The notes under the pieces are model-generated. The model searched no databases and was not told the origin of the DNA. It saw only the letters and a program-made list of their open reading frames with translations. Below, piece by piece: positions 45,829-54,404 of a stretch of 64,000 bases of DNA. The DNA is from Christiangramia fulva (GTDB taxonomy: Bacteria; Bacteroidota; Bacteroidia; Flavobacteriales; Flavobacteriaceae). The translations under genes were made by a program, and so were the position numbers. Each line of letters begins with the position of its first letter. The first letter of the stretch is position 1. The stretch lies in NCBI RefSeq assembly GCF_003024155.1, contig NZ_CP028136.1:1612001-1676000 (forward strand). The letters are read 5' to 3'.

Positions 45829-46208
45829 TGCATGTTTGAGAAAAGCTCTATAAGTTATAATAAATACTCATAATTTAATTAGTTGAAGAAAAATCTGTCC
45901 CAACTAAATTTGATCATTCTGTTTCAGTCTTTTTTGGATAGTTTTTCAGAAAAGTTTTAGCAGAAAAATTAAAGGCTATCACAGGCAGCCTCTTATACAC
46001 GATAAAAATCTTATAATTTCTAAAAGGGAATCAATAGTATTTTCAATCCGTTTACAAAAAAACGAATCTATTCCGAATTTTATAGATTGTTTAACTCAAT
46101 AAATTAAATTGGTGGCTCATAAATTCTAAAATTAAAATTTTTTGCATCTTTTTTAAACCTGATATGTCCTGATAGTGAAAAGAATAATTAATCTTAAAAC
46201 TATCAATT
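45829..46208. other. Intergenic region upstream of the arsI-like gene
   Basis: This 380-bp divergent region is AT-rich. I see no gene, no strong hairpin and no convincing -33/-7 pair, although it must contain promoters for the flanking divergent genes. Confidence 0.4.
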
Positions 46209-46685
46209 ATGAAAACCTTTCATGTACATATCAAAGTAAAAGACCTTGAGGAGAATATCGCGTTTTATTCTGCTCTTTTTGGAACTGAACCATCCGTTGT
46301 AAAATCAGATTATGCAAAATGGATGTTGAATGATCCGAAGGTGAATTTTGCCATTTCCCAGAATGAAAATGATAACGGAATTGAGCATTTGGGAATCCAG
46401 ACCGGAAGCCGCGAAGAATTGCAGGAAGTCTATGGCAACCTTGAGAAGGCCAAAGGCGTTATCTTCGAAGAAGGCGAATGTTCCTGCTGCTATGCGAAAA
46501 GTGAGAAATCATGGATCAAAGATCCGCAGGGAGTGGAGTGGGAAGCTTTTTACACCTTTGGAGAAACTACTGTTTATGGAGAAGGAAGAAATGCGAAGCA
46601 AGTGGAAGAAGAAAGTGAGGAACCAAAACGGGAAGCCTCAGTAAAAGCCGAAACTACCTGTGATGGATCCTGCGCGGTAGGTTAG
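46209..46685 (+). CDS. arsI: ArsI/CadI-family VOC metalloenzyme
   Basis: A 158-aa vicinal-oxygen-chelate protein. The first half (KTFHVHIKVKDLEENIAFYSALFG) is the typical glyoxalase fold start with a metal His, and the segment EGECSCCYAKSEKSWIKDPQG (about 93-113) has the vicinal cysteines of ArsI. ArsI cleaves the carbon-arsenic bond of methylated or aromatic trivalent arsenicals; CadI members are cadmium-induced. The C-terminal tail has an extra CDGSCAVG cysteine pair. No arsR, arsC or arsenite pump is adjacent, so its regulation and partners are unknown. A strong terminator follows. Confidence 0.85.
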   Translation: MKTFHVHIKVKDLEENIAFYSALFGTEPSVVKSDYAKWMLNDPKVNFAISQNENDNGIEHLGIQTGSREELQEVYGNLEKAKGVIFEEGECSCCYAKSEKSWIKDPQGVEWEAFYTFGETTVYGEGRNAKQVEEESEEPKREASVKAETTCDGSCAVG

Positions 46686-46702
46686 ATTTGAGAACGAATA
46701 CT

Positions 46703-46737
46703 AAAAAGCCATCCCGGTATTTCCGGGATGGTTTTTT
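46703..46737 (+). terminator. Intrinsic terminator after the arsI-like gene
   Basis: CCATCCCGG (46709-46717) pairs with CCGGGATGG (46723-46731) around TATTT, with AAAAAG upstream and GTTTTTTG downstream. This is a textbook rho-independent terminator. Confidence 0.9.
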
Positions 46738-46738
46738 G

Positions 46739-47240
46739 TATTGAAATTTCACTTCAAGCTGAACTTGTTTCAGCTTCTTACCCTTAAATAGAATTCAGGA
46801 AAGACTGGAAACTCACAATTTTATAACTGTTTTTAAAAATTATTTATAAAGCAGCCAGTTTTGGTCAGCTTTCGGGATAAGAAACCTGGAAATGCTCTTG
46901 GCTCTTTTTGAAAATTTTGAAGTACAATCACATGCCTTTTCTGTACTTTTTTCTTGGGTATTCATAACAATGATTTTTGGTTATTATTCCTTTCATTATC
47001 ATGACGAAAAAGAGCTTAAAAAGAAGCAGAATTATTCTTGTTTTTTATGTGATCCTGTAAAGATGCACAACTTCCTTTTGATTTTTGATGCATTACGAGG
47101 CTTGTATTCTGTATAAAGGATAAAAAATGAGGGATGTTACACCGAAAACCCCTTGGTAGAAAAATTTTTAAAAAATCTGCATCTTTTTCGCCTCTTCTTC
47201 GTCCCGTTAAAATAAAAGTATAATGAATTAATCTTCAAAT
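46739..47240. other. Intergenic stretch with one weak ORF
   Basis: Around 500 bp between the arsI terminator and the 47241 gene. It contains a 74-aa ORF (46892-47116) of doubtful reality and AT-rich sequence, with no hairpin or repeat that I trust. Confidence 0.45.
46892..47116 (+). CDS. Doubtful 74-aa membrane ORF
   Basis: A 74-residue ORF with one hydrophobic segment (about 13-33) and a charged, cysteine-containing middle (CFLCDPVKMHN). No ribosome-binding site, promoter or known family is seen. It may be spurious; listed so the gap is described. Confidence 0.2.
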   Translation: MLLALFENFEVQSHAFSVLFSWVFITMIFGYYSFHYHDEKELKKKQNYSCFLCDPVKMHNFLLIFDALRGLYSV

Positions 47241-47627
47241 ATGAAAAAGCAGGAACTGATCGATACCGAAATTGAAAATCTTACTCTTGACCTTATTAAA
47301 CACGGTACTACTTTCGATCTCGATTACCTCGAGATGGTATATGATGATGAGCTAGTCTTTGTGCAAATGACCAGGGATAAGAAAATAGTCAGATTCGGCA
47401 AAAAGGATAATATGGACTTTTTTCGGAATTTAAAGTATTCTGGTTCCGAACCTCTTAACGATTATTCAGAATTTCATTATGCCGATAATGATGGAAAGAA
47501 GGGCTTTGTGATCCTTACCCGAAAAATGAAAAAAGGTGGAGAAGAGGACGAGTTTCTTTTTAATATCTATTGGGAAAAGAAAAACGGAAACTGGAAAATC
47601 ATTCGAGAATCGGTTTTACAAAAATAA
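47241..47627 (+). CDS. NTF2-like (DUF4440/SnoaL-type) small protein
   Basis: A 128-aa cone-shaped NTF2-like protein without signal peptide. The pattern of an N-terminal helix (ELIDTEIENLTLDLIKHG), a beta pair (DDELVFVQMTRDKKIVRFGKKD) and a final strand (FLFNIYWEKKNGNWKIIRES) is the DUF4440 layout. Members are small-molecule binders or minor enzymes, and no active-site acid is obvious. The GNAT gene follows after 32 bp on the same strand, so the two may be co-expressed. Confidence 0.75.
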   Translation: MKKQELIDTEIENLTLDLIKHGTTFDLDYLEMVYDDELVFVQMTRDKKIVRFGKKDNMDFFRNLKYSGSEPLNDYSEFHYADNDGKKGFVILTRKMKKGGEEDEFLFNIYWEKKNGNWKIIRESVLQK

Positions 47628-47659
47628 GTACGATATTTAAGTGACTTTATTTACCCCCG

Positions 47660-48217
47660 ATGGAAAAACTGAATACTTTTCCCAACCTTGAAACAAAGAG
47701 ACTTCGACTGAGAAAACTGGAGGAAGCAGATTATGAACACATCATTTACTTACGCTCAGATGCTGAGGTGAACCGTTTTGTGCAAAGACCTAAAGCAGAA
47801 AATAGGGAAGATGCGCTCGCATTTATTGAGAGGATTAGTCTGGAATTTCTTACAGGGAAAAGCATTTATTGGGTGATCACTCAAAAAAATGCGAATGAGA
47901 TGCTTGGCAGTATTTGCTTATGGAATTTTTCTGAAGACGGGACAACTGCCGAATTAGGTTATGATCTGGCACCGACAGTTCAGGGTCGCGGATTTATGGA
48001 TGAAGCCATGAAAAGGATCGTAAAATTTGGTTTTGAGGAAGGTAAATTTCAAAAAATAGAGGCCTTTACCCAAAAGAACAACCTCCCTTCCATAAAATTG
48101 TTAAAAAAGAACCATTTTGAATTAAAACCTCTGCGCTCAGACCCGGAAAATGCCCTGAACCTTATTTTCGAACTTTCTGAAAAAACTTATCTTTCTTTTG
48201 GCCTGAAGGGCAAATGA
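47660..48217 (+). CDS. GNAT acetyltransferase (RimJ/RimL-like)
   Basis: A 185-aa GNAT-family acetyltransferase of the RimJ/RimL-like kind. The TKRLRLRKLEEADYEHI start, the AELGYDLAPTVQGRGFMDEAMKRI acetyl-CoA loop (about 94-118; QGRGF) and the KNNLPSIKLLKKNHF helix are characteristic. The acceptor is likely an N-terminal amino group of a protein or a small amine. It begins 32 bp after the NTF2-like gene. Confidence 0.88.
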   Translation: MEKLNTFPNLETKRLRLRKLEEADYEHIIYLRSDAEVNRFVQRPKAENREDALAFIERISLEFLTGKSIYWVITQKNANEMLGSICLWNFSEDGTTAELGYDLAPTVQGRGFMDEAMKRIVKFGFEEGKFQKIEAFTQKNNLPSIKLLKKNHFELKPLRSDPENALNLIFELSEKTYLSFGLKGK

Positions 48218-48365
48218 TTTTATTCGGCTTTTCTTCTGGATCATATTACTCCCTGACCTGGCCTGTCACTAAAAATGGTCAAAACAGGAATTAAGACCTC
48301 TTTATTTCTTCCTTTTTGTATTTTTAGGCACCGTGGAGATTAAATCCATGAAATAAAAAAATTAT

Positions 48366-49691
48366 ATGACTCTGAAATCAATATTAAAAACAGTTCTTTT
48401 TCTCTTCATTTTAGGCGCGCCTTATTTCTCATTTGCACAGGTTTCCCGTACTGAAAAGAAAATTATAAAAGCGGTAGATAAACATACTGATGAATCCGTG
48501 GACCTACTTAAAAAAGCCGTCAATATAAACAGCGGAACGATGAATTTTGAAGGAGTCAGAAAAGTCGGGGAACTTTTTCAATCTGAACTTGATAAACTTG
48601 GTTTCAAAACTCGTTTAACTTCCGGTGATGCATTTGGTCGCGCCGGGCACCTAATAGCGACCAAAGAAGGAAAACCAGGTTTAAAATTATTATTAATAGG
48701 CCATCTTGACACTGTATTTGAAACCGACAGCCCTTTTCAAAGCTCAAAAATGGAGAATGACTCTATTATGAATGCCCCGGGAGTGGCCGATATGAAAGGA
48801 GGCGATGTAATTATAATTCTGGCGATGCAAGCTCTAAAAGATGCCGGTGTACTCGATAATATGTCAGTAGAAATTGTCATGACCGGTGATGAGGAAAAAA
48901 GCGGATCTCCTCTGGAACTTTCAAAAAAAGACCTGGTGGAAGCTGCAAAAAAGGCAGATGTCGCTCTCGGATTCGAAAACGGTGACGGGAATCCCGAAAC
49001 TATTGTGATTTCCAGAAGGGGTTCTGCGGAATGGCTGTTGGAAGTAAAGGGGAATGCGGCCCATTCTTCCCAGGTTTTTACAGAAAAAGTTGGAACGGGT
49101 TCTATTTTTGAAACTGCCCGTATCCTCGATGAATTCTATAAACAGCTTTCCACTGAGGAAATTTTAAGCTTTAATCCAGGTTTTATTCTTGGCGGTACTT
49201 CCGTAGATATTAAGGATGATCTCACAGGTGGTTCGGCGTCAGGAAAGACCAACGTGGTCGCTCAAAAAACAGTAGTTCGGGGTGATATCAGAGCGATCTC
49301 GATCGCCCAACTTGAAAAGGCAAAAAAGGTAATGCGTGAAATAGTTTCAAATAATTACCCGGGAACCAATGCTGAGATCAGCTTTGAGGACGGAGGTTAT
49401 CCTCCTCTGGATCCTTCCGAAGGAAATAAGGAAATTCTGAAATATTATAATGAGGTAAGTCAGGATCTGGGCTTTGGAAAAGTTTATGCGGTGAACCCGC
49501 GGGACGCCGGAGCCGCCGATATTTCATTTACCTCGGGATATGTAGAAATGGCGGCAGATGGATTAGGTCTTAGTGGAGCCGATGATCATACTATTCATGA
49601 AACCGGGGATATCAGCAAGGTTTCAGTTCAGGCAAAAAGGGCTGCAATCCTGATGTACCGACTTTCAAAAATGGATCGTTTTCAGAAATAA
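48366..49691 (+). CDS. Exported M20-family metallopeptidase (CPG2-like)
   Basis: A 441-aa zinc peptidase with a signal peptide (hydrophobic about 8-24, FAQ cleavage). The M20 metal motifs are present: LLIGHLDTVFE (His-x-Asp, about 117-125), GVADMKGGDVI (about 139-149), TGDEEKSGS (about 177-185) and the C-terminal DDHTIHETG. A dimerisation domain lies in the middle (about 215-320). Glutamate carboxypeptidase G2-like enzymes remove a C-terminal amino acid from acylated substrates; the exact substrate is not determined. It has no close operon partners. Confidence 0.88.
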   Translation: MTLKSILKTVLFLFILGAPYFSFAQVSRTEKKIIKAVDKHTDESVDLLKKAVNINSGTMNFEGVRKVGELFQSELDKLGFKTRLTSGDAFGRAGHLIATKEGKPGLKLLLIGHLDTVFETDSPFQSSKMENDSIMNAPGVADMKGGDVIIILAMQALKDAGVLDNMSVEIVMTGDEEKSGSPLELSKKDLVEAAKKADVALGFENGDGNPETIVISRRGSAEWLLEVKGNAAHSSQVFTEKVGTGSIFETARILDEFYKQLSTEEILSFNPGFILGGTSVDIKDDLTGGSASGKTNVVAQKTVVRGDIRAISIAQLEKAKKVMREIVSNNYPGTNAEISFEDGGYPPLDPSEGNKEILKYYNEVSQDLGFGKVYAVNPRDAGAADISFTSGYVEMAADGLGLSGADDHTIHETGDISKVSVQAKRAAILMYRLSKMDRFQK

Positions 49692-49847
49692 AAGCTATGA
49701 TGGAAAGGTCTAAAACTTAAAGAAGCCCTTTTCTGCTAGTGAGGTAAAACCATACCCCCTTTCCCATTCCTAAAATTTGGTTAAGCCTCCTAGTAGAGCA
49801 ATGGAAAATAAGTAAATTAGGTTTTCACTGAATTTAAATCATCAGTC

Positions 49848-50630
49848 ATGCCTGAATTACCTGAAGTTTCCTATTTCAAAAAATATGTAGATTCCACCGC
49901 GCTTCATAAGAAAATCGCGAAAATTGAATTCCCCGAAAAAAAGATTTTACAGGATTCACCACAGGCAATAAGCAGGGCCTTGAAGGATGCTGAATTTAAA
50001 TCCACCAGGCGTATTGGGAAATACCTTGTGTTTGAAACCGATCAGGATAAAGTGCTGGTCTTCCATTTTGGAATGACCGGAAAATTTGAATATTCTCATG
50101 AAGCTGAGCCGCCGGATCATTCCAGGTTAATCATTCATTTCAAAGATAATTCGAAGCTGTTTTTCGTTTGTCCGCGCAAGTTCGGTAAGGTGTATTTAGC
50201 CAATGGTTTCGAAGATTTCAAAAAGGAACACAAGCTGGGAACCGACGCGATGGATCTGAAAAAAAAGGAATTCATGGAGCTGCTTGATGGTAAAAAGGGT
50301 AGTATCAAAAGTGCGCTGATGGATCAGCATATCATCGCGGGAATCGGGAATTTATACTCTGATGAAGTGCTGTTTCAGAGTAAAATCCATCCAAAGAGCA
50401 GTATTGCGAAGCTTTCCGAAGAAGAAAAGGGAGAGATTTATAAGAATATCGGAAAAGTCCTGGAGCGCGTGACCAAAACCAGAATGGAAGGTTCCAAACT
50501 ACCTGATTCCTATCTCACCCGACATAGAGAAGAAGGTGAAGATTGTCCTTCGTGTGACGGTAAAATAAAGCTTACCAAAGTTTCGGGAAGGAGCACCTAT
50601 TATTGTTCAGGCTGTCAAAAAGAAAAATGA
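49848..50630 (+). CDS. Fpg/Nei-family DNA glycosylase
   Basis: A 260-aa base-excision repair glycosylase/AP lyase. The N-terminal MPELPEV supplies the catalytic Pro2 and Glu3 used as nucleophile and acid. The helix-two-turn-helix region (about 150-205; DQHIIAGIGNLYSDEVL) is intact. A C-terminal zinc ribbon, CPSC then CSGC with a 16-residue spacer (about 228-255), contacts DNA. Such proteins remove oxidised bases, for instance 8-oxoguanine. The stop TGA overlaps the ATG of the next gene (ATGA), so the DUF72 gene is translationally coupled. Confidence 0.9.
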   Translation: MPELPEVSYFKKYVDSTALHKKIAKIEFPEKKILQDSPQAISRALKDAEFKSTRRIGKYLVFETDQDKVLVFHFGMTGKFEYSHEAEPPDHSRLIIHFKDNSKLFFVCPRKFGKVYLANGFEDFKKEHKLGTDAMDLKKKEFMELLDGKKGSIKSALMDQHIIAGIGNLYSDEVLFQSKIHPKSSIAKLSEEEKGEIYKNIGKVLERVTKTRMEGSKLPDSYLTRHREEGEDCPSCDGKIKLTKVSGRSTYYCSGCQKEK

Positions 50631-51346
50631 TGGAGGTTTATATTGGCTGTTCGGGCTGGAATTACAGAGACTGGAAAGGCAATTTCTATCCGGAAAATAT
50701 TCCGCAGAAGGAGTGGCTGGAGTATTATATGGAGCATTTCAATACAGTGGAGGTGAATAATACTTTTTATCGCACGCCAAAAGATTCCACGGTTGTAAAA
50801 TGGAAAAAGCAGGCCTATGGTAAGGATTTCAATTTTACGCTTAAGGGCAACCGGTATGTCACTCAAATGAAAAAGCTTCATGATGTGGAAGATAGCGTGG
50901 AAAAATTCTATCATACTTCAGATTTAATGAAGACCAAGCTTGGCTGTGTGCTTTGGCAACTACCGCCGAGCCTGCATCGGGATGATGAAAAACTGGAAAA
51001 TTTCTGTAAACTTTTAAAGGGAAAAAATGTGATCGAGTTCAGGCATGAGAGCTGGTTTGATGAAGAAGTTTATGATATTTTGAGAAAAAACAGGGTGAGC
51101 TATTGTTCCATTTCCACACCAAAATTTCCTGAGAAAATCATCGCAACAACCGATACTGTTTACCTAAGAATGCACGGCAAAGGCAAAAAATGGTATGATT
51201 ACGATTACTCAAAAAAGGAACTTAAAAGCTGGCATAAAAAGATAATTGATTCAGGAGCGAAGGAAGTTTTCATTTATTTTAATAACGATATCGGTGCGGT
51301 AGCTCCTGAAAACGCCAAAGTAATGCAGGAACTTTTTGATTCATAA
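50627..51346 (+). CDS. DUF72 protein
   Basis: A 239-aa DUF72 (YecE-like) TIM-barrel-like protein. The start ATG overlaps the Fpg stop as ATGA, whereas an in-frame upstream TTG/ATG-like start at 50603 would lie inside fpg and is rejected. Characteristic pieces are YIGCSGWNYRDWKGNFYP (about 4-21), FNTVEVNNTFYRTP and TVYLRMHGKGKKWYDYDYS near 180. The enzyme activity of DUF72 is unproven; links to DNA repair or RNA modification have been suggested. Coupling to fpg favours a DNA-damage or oxidative-stress role here. Confidence 0.85.
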   Translation: MMEVYIGCSGWNYRDWKGNFYPENIPQKEWLEYYMEHFNTVEVNNTFYRTPKDSTVVKWKKQAYGKDFNFTLKGNRYVTQMKKLHDVEDSVEKFYHTSDLMKTKLGCVLWQLPPSLHRDDEKLENFCKLLKGKNVIEFRHESWFDEEVYDILRKNRVSYCSISTPKFPEKIIATTDTVYLRMHGKGKKWYDYDYSKKELKSWHKKIIDSGAKEVFIYFNNDIGAVAPENAKVMQELFDS

Positions 51347-51371
51347 GCTATTATATCCTTAAATTAGAATC

Positions 51372-51905
51372 ATGAAATACGCAGCTATTTTAAGAGGGGT
51401 CAATGTTGGCGGGCACAAGAAAATTGGAATGAAAGACCTGCGCCGTTTTATGGAAGAAGCCGGATTCAAAAGCGTGCAAACCTATATACAAAGTGGCAAT
51501 ATTATCTTTGAAGATCCTAAATCAAGGCAGGATACTGAAATTTCAGAGATCATCGAGAAGCTCATTAAAGAACATTTTAATTTTGAAGTACCTGTGATCG
51601 TATGGAATGCAAAAGAGCTTCGCCAGGCGGTTGATGAAAATCCTTACACCCGCGATTATAGTGTGGAGCGGCTTTATCTCACTTTTTTAAAGACAGAACC
51701 CGGCAATGAAGCTCTTGAAGAGATCGAGAATTATGATTTCCCTCCTGACCTTTATATGGTTTCGGGAAAAAAGGTCTTTATTTATTGCTCGGGAAAATAC
51801 AGCGATTCTAAACTAACCAATAAATTTTTTGAAAATAAGCTGAAGGTCCCTGCCACTACCCGAAACTGGAAAACGGTACAGGAGTTATGCGAGATGGCAA
51901 ACTAA
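51372..51905 (+). CDS. DUF1697 protein
   Basis: A 177-aa DUF1697 family protein. YAAILRGVNVGGHKKIGMKDL (about 3-23) and the SVQTYIQSGNIIFE strand are the family signature, with a ferredoxin-like fold. Biochemical function is unknown. It follows the DUF72 gene by about 25 bp on the same strand and may belong to the same fpg-DUF72 unit. Confidence 0.85.
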   Translation: MKYAAILRGVNVGGHKKIGMKDLRRFMEEAGFKSVQTYIQSGNIIFEDPKSRQDTEISEIIEKLIKEHFNFEVPVIVWNAKELRQAVDENPYTRDYSVERLYLTFLKTEPGNEALEEIENYDFPPDLYMVSGKKVFIYCSGKYSDSKLTNKFFENKLKVPATTRNWKTVQELCEMAN

Positions 51906-51962
51906 AAAATCTTTCTCTGGATTTATAATTATTGCGGTACGGGAAAACCATTTTTATTTTTC

Positions 51963-51970
51963 TAAATTTA
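51963..51970 (+). promoter_or_regulatory. Possible -7 box of the carbonic anhydrase gene
   Basis: TAAATTTA is one base off TAnnTTTG and lies 18 bp before the ATG at 51989. No clear -33 box. Confidence 0.3.
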
Positions 51971-51988
51971 ATTTTTAAACGCAGTTGA

Positions 51989-52615
51989 ATGGATATAAAA
52001 AAAATCTTTGAAAAAAACCGGGATTGGGTTCAGCAGAAACTGGATCTCGACGAAAATTATTTCAGGAATCTCTCCAAAGGTCAGAATCCTGATATTCTAT
52101 ATATAGGCTGTTCAGACAGCCGGGTAACTGCTGAAGAGTTGATGGGGATCTCTCCGGGAGAGGCTTTTGTGCATAGGAATATCGCTAATATGGTTCCCAA
52201 TACCGATCTCAGCGCCATGTCTGTCATCGAATATGCCGTGGAATATCTCAAAGTCGAACACATTGTGGTGTGCGGTCATTACTACTGCGGAGGCGTAAAA
52301 GCAGCGATGGAAAGTACCGATATGGGGCTTTTAAATCCGTGGTTGAGAAATATCCGCGATGTGTATCGGTTTCATAAAGATGAACTTAAAGACATAGAGG
52401 ATGAGGATGCACGGTATAAAAGGCTGGTCGAATTAAATGTCCAGGAGCAGTGTATCAATGTGATCAAAACCGCGGTAGTCCAGAAAGCCGATAAGGAGCG
52501 GGTGATCAATGTGCACGGCTGGGTTTTCGATATCCATTCAGGAAAACTTATTGATTTGAAGATCAACTTCCGCAAGTTGCTTGAGAATGTCATGGAAATT
52601 TATAGGCTTCAGTAG
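51989..52615 (+). CDS. Beta-class carbonic anhydrase
   Basis: A 208-aa beta-carbonic anhydrase without a signal peptide. The zinc ligands are visible in YIGCSDSRV (Cys41, Asp43/Arg45 dyad) and VCGHYYCGGV (His97 or nearby, Cys101). It interconverts CO2 and bicarbonate in the cytoplasm. It is a separate enzyme from the dabBA transporter at 9503-13670. A TAAATTTA -7-like box precedes it, and the PfkB kinase gene follows by about 40 bp. Confidence 0.92.
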   Translation: MDIKKIFEKNRDWVQQKLDLDENYFRNLSKGQNPDILYIGCSDSRVTAEELMGISPGEAFVHRNIANMVPNTDLSAMSVIEYAVEYLKVEHIVVCGHYYCGGVKAAMESTDMGLLNPWLRNIRDVYRFHKDELKDIEDEDARYKRLVELNVQEQCINVIKTAVVQKADKERVINVHGWVFDIHSGKLIDLKINFRKLLENVMEIYRLQ

Positions 52616-52656
52616 TTCAGGTACCGATCTTCAGCATAAAATTGTACCTTCATAAA

Positions 52657-53562
52657 ATGTCAAAAACAAAAAAAGCAGTCTGTTTTGGAGAAACCTTATG
52701 GGATATATTTCCCGATATGGAACGCATTGGGGGAGCACCGTTGAATGTAGCCAGTCGCCTAAGTAGCATGGGTATCGAAACAGCCATGATCAGTCAGGTT
52801 GGCGATGATGAAAAAGGAAAGGATCTTATAGCTTACCTCGATTCTAAAAATATAAATACTTCGGCAGTAGTAACTTCTAACGAATTCAAAACCGGAGAGG
52901 TGCAGGTTAAACTTTCCGCTTCCGGTTCGGCTACTTATGAAATCACACATCCTTCTGCATGGGACAGGATAGAAGGGTCTGAAATTATGACTCAACTTGT
53001 TGAAAAAAGCGATGCTTTTATCTACGGAAGTCTGGTGTGCCGTGATGAAGTTAGCCGGAAGACGCTATTTGAACTTCTACCCAGGGCTAAGAACCGTATC
53101 CTGGACCTGAACTTAAGACCACCGCATTATTCTCTTGAACTTCTGGAAAAGCTGATGGAATATGCCGATTTTATAAAGTTCAATGATGATGAACTTTTTG
53201 AAATTGCCGAAAGCATGGGTTCACCCTATCATTCCCTTGAGCAAAACCTGTTTTTCATGGCGGTTAAATATCCAAAGCGCATCATATGCGTGACACTGGG
53301 TAGACATGGCGCGGTACTTCTTAAAGATAAAAAGCTCTATTCCAATAACGGCTATAAGGTAAAAGTAAAAGATACGGTAGGTGCGGGAGACTCTTTTCTG
53401 GGCACTTTAATTGGGCGGTTATTGCTGGGAGATGAACCAAAACCGGCCCTGGATATGGCCTGTGCTGTAGGAGCGATCGTGGCCGCGAAAGAAGGAGCGA
53501 ATCCCGAAATAAGCAATGAACTAATTAACCGGTTTATGGACCCGATGAACACCAAGAAATGA
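52657..53562 (+). CDS. PfkB-family sugar kinase (fructokinase-like)
   Basis: A 301-aa ribokinase/PfkB-family kinase. The N-terminal CFGETLWDIFPD and GGAPLNVASRLSSMG motifs match the sugar-binding lid, and the C-terminal VKDTVGAGDSFLGTLIGRLL (about 235-254) has the catalytic Asp and anion hole of the family. The ATG at 52657 is chosen over an upstream in-frame ATG at 52642 because it gives the usual short lead into the first strand. A fructose-type hexose is the likely substrate. Its stop overlaps the DUF1003 start (ATGA). Confidence 0.9.
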   Translation: MSKTKKAVCFGETLWDIFPDMERIGGAPLNVASRLSSMGIETAMISQVGDDEKGKDLIAYLDSKNINTSAVVTSNEFKTGEVQVKLSASGSATYEITHPSAWDRIEGSEIMTQLVEKSDAFIYGSLVCRDEVSRKTLFELLPRAKNRILDLNLRPPHYSLELLEKLMEYADFIKFNDDELFEIAESMGSPYHSLEQNLFFMAVKYPKRIICVTLGRHGAVLLKDKKLYSNNGYKVKVKDTVGAGDSFLGTLIGRLLLGDEPKPALDMACAVGAIVAAKEGANPEISNELINRFMDPMNTKK

Positions 53563-54266
53563 AAATGGGGTTTTGCTATATCACGAAAAAAGAATTTCCC
53601 GAAGATCAGCTTACGGCCTATGGTTCTATTAAAAAACAGCTGCTTGAGCTTATCAAAAAGGAACATCCCGGCTTTTCAGAAACCGATTTTATATCCCACC
53701 AGGCACTAAATAGCTATCGAAAGAAATATCTAGAAAGGCTTATCAAAGCTGAAAATCGGGAAGTTAGTAAGCTTGAAAAAGAGGTGATAAAAGCCATTCA
53801 GAATAATACCCTGCTTTCTGAAAATATAGAACCCGAAATAGAGGAAAAACTCACCTACGGGCAAAAAGTTGCAGATAAGATTGCGGAATTTGGCGGCAGC
53901 TGGACCTTTATCATCATATTTTTTAGTTTTCTGCTTATCTGGATGGCGATCAACATCTGGGTTTTAAGTACAAGACCATTTGATCCTTTCCCTTTCATTT
54001 TACTTAATCTTATACTTTCCTGTTTAGCAGCCATACAGGCGCCTATCATAATGATGAGCCAGAACCGGCAGGAAGAAAAAGATCGCTCGCGAAGTGAACA
54101 CGACTATAAGGTGAATCTTAAAGCCGAGCTTGAGATCCGTTTGCTTAATGAAAAGATCGATCATATGATCGTTCATCAAAACAAGCGGCTGCTCGATATC
54201 CAGGAACTTCAGCTGGATTACCTCGAAGAACTTACCGGGAAGAAAGACCCTAAAAATCCGAAATAA
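53559..54266 (+). CDS. DUF1003 membrane protein
   Basis: A 235-aa DUF1003 protein with two central transmembrane helices (about 114-140 and 145-168) between a helical N-terminal region and a C-terminal coiled-coil-like tail (LEIRLLNEKIDHMIVHQNKRLL). GQKVADKIAEFGGSWTFIIIFFSFLLIWM is the family core. Its function is unproven. The start codon overlaps the kinase stop by 4 bp, indicating translational coupling. Confidence 0.85.
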   Translation: MKMGFCYITKKEFPEDQLTAYGSIKKQLLELIKKEHPGFSETDFISHQALNSYRKKYLERLIKAENREVSKLEKEVIKAIQNNTLLSENIEPEIEEKLTYGQKVADKIAEFGGSWTFIIIFFSFLLIWMAINIWVLSTRPFDPFPFILLNLILSCLAAIQAPIIMMSQNRQEEKDRSRSEHDYKVNLKAELEIRLLNEKIDHMIVHQNKRLLDIQELQLDYLEELTGKKDPKNPK

Positions 54267-54404
54267 GAATTATTTTTTTAATTCCAGGCATATCTGTTTC
54301 GGCAAGGAACTTTTTGACTTTAATAAGGATTGGCTCGTGATGTATAATCCGTTAAATATCATATCTTTAGAAGAGTAAAACTCTAATGATTAAAAGTTAC
54401 GCAG

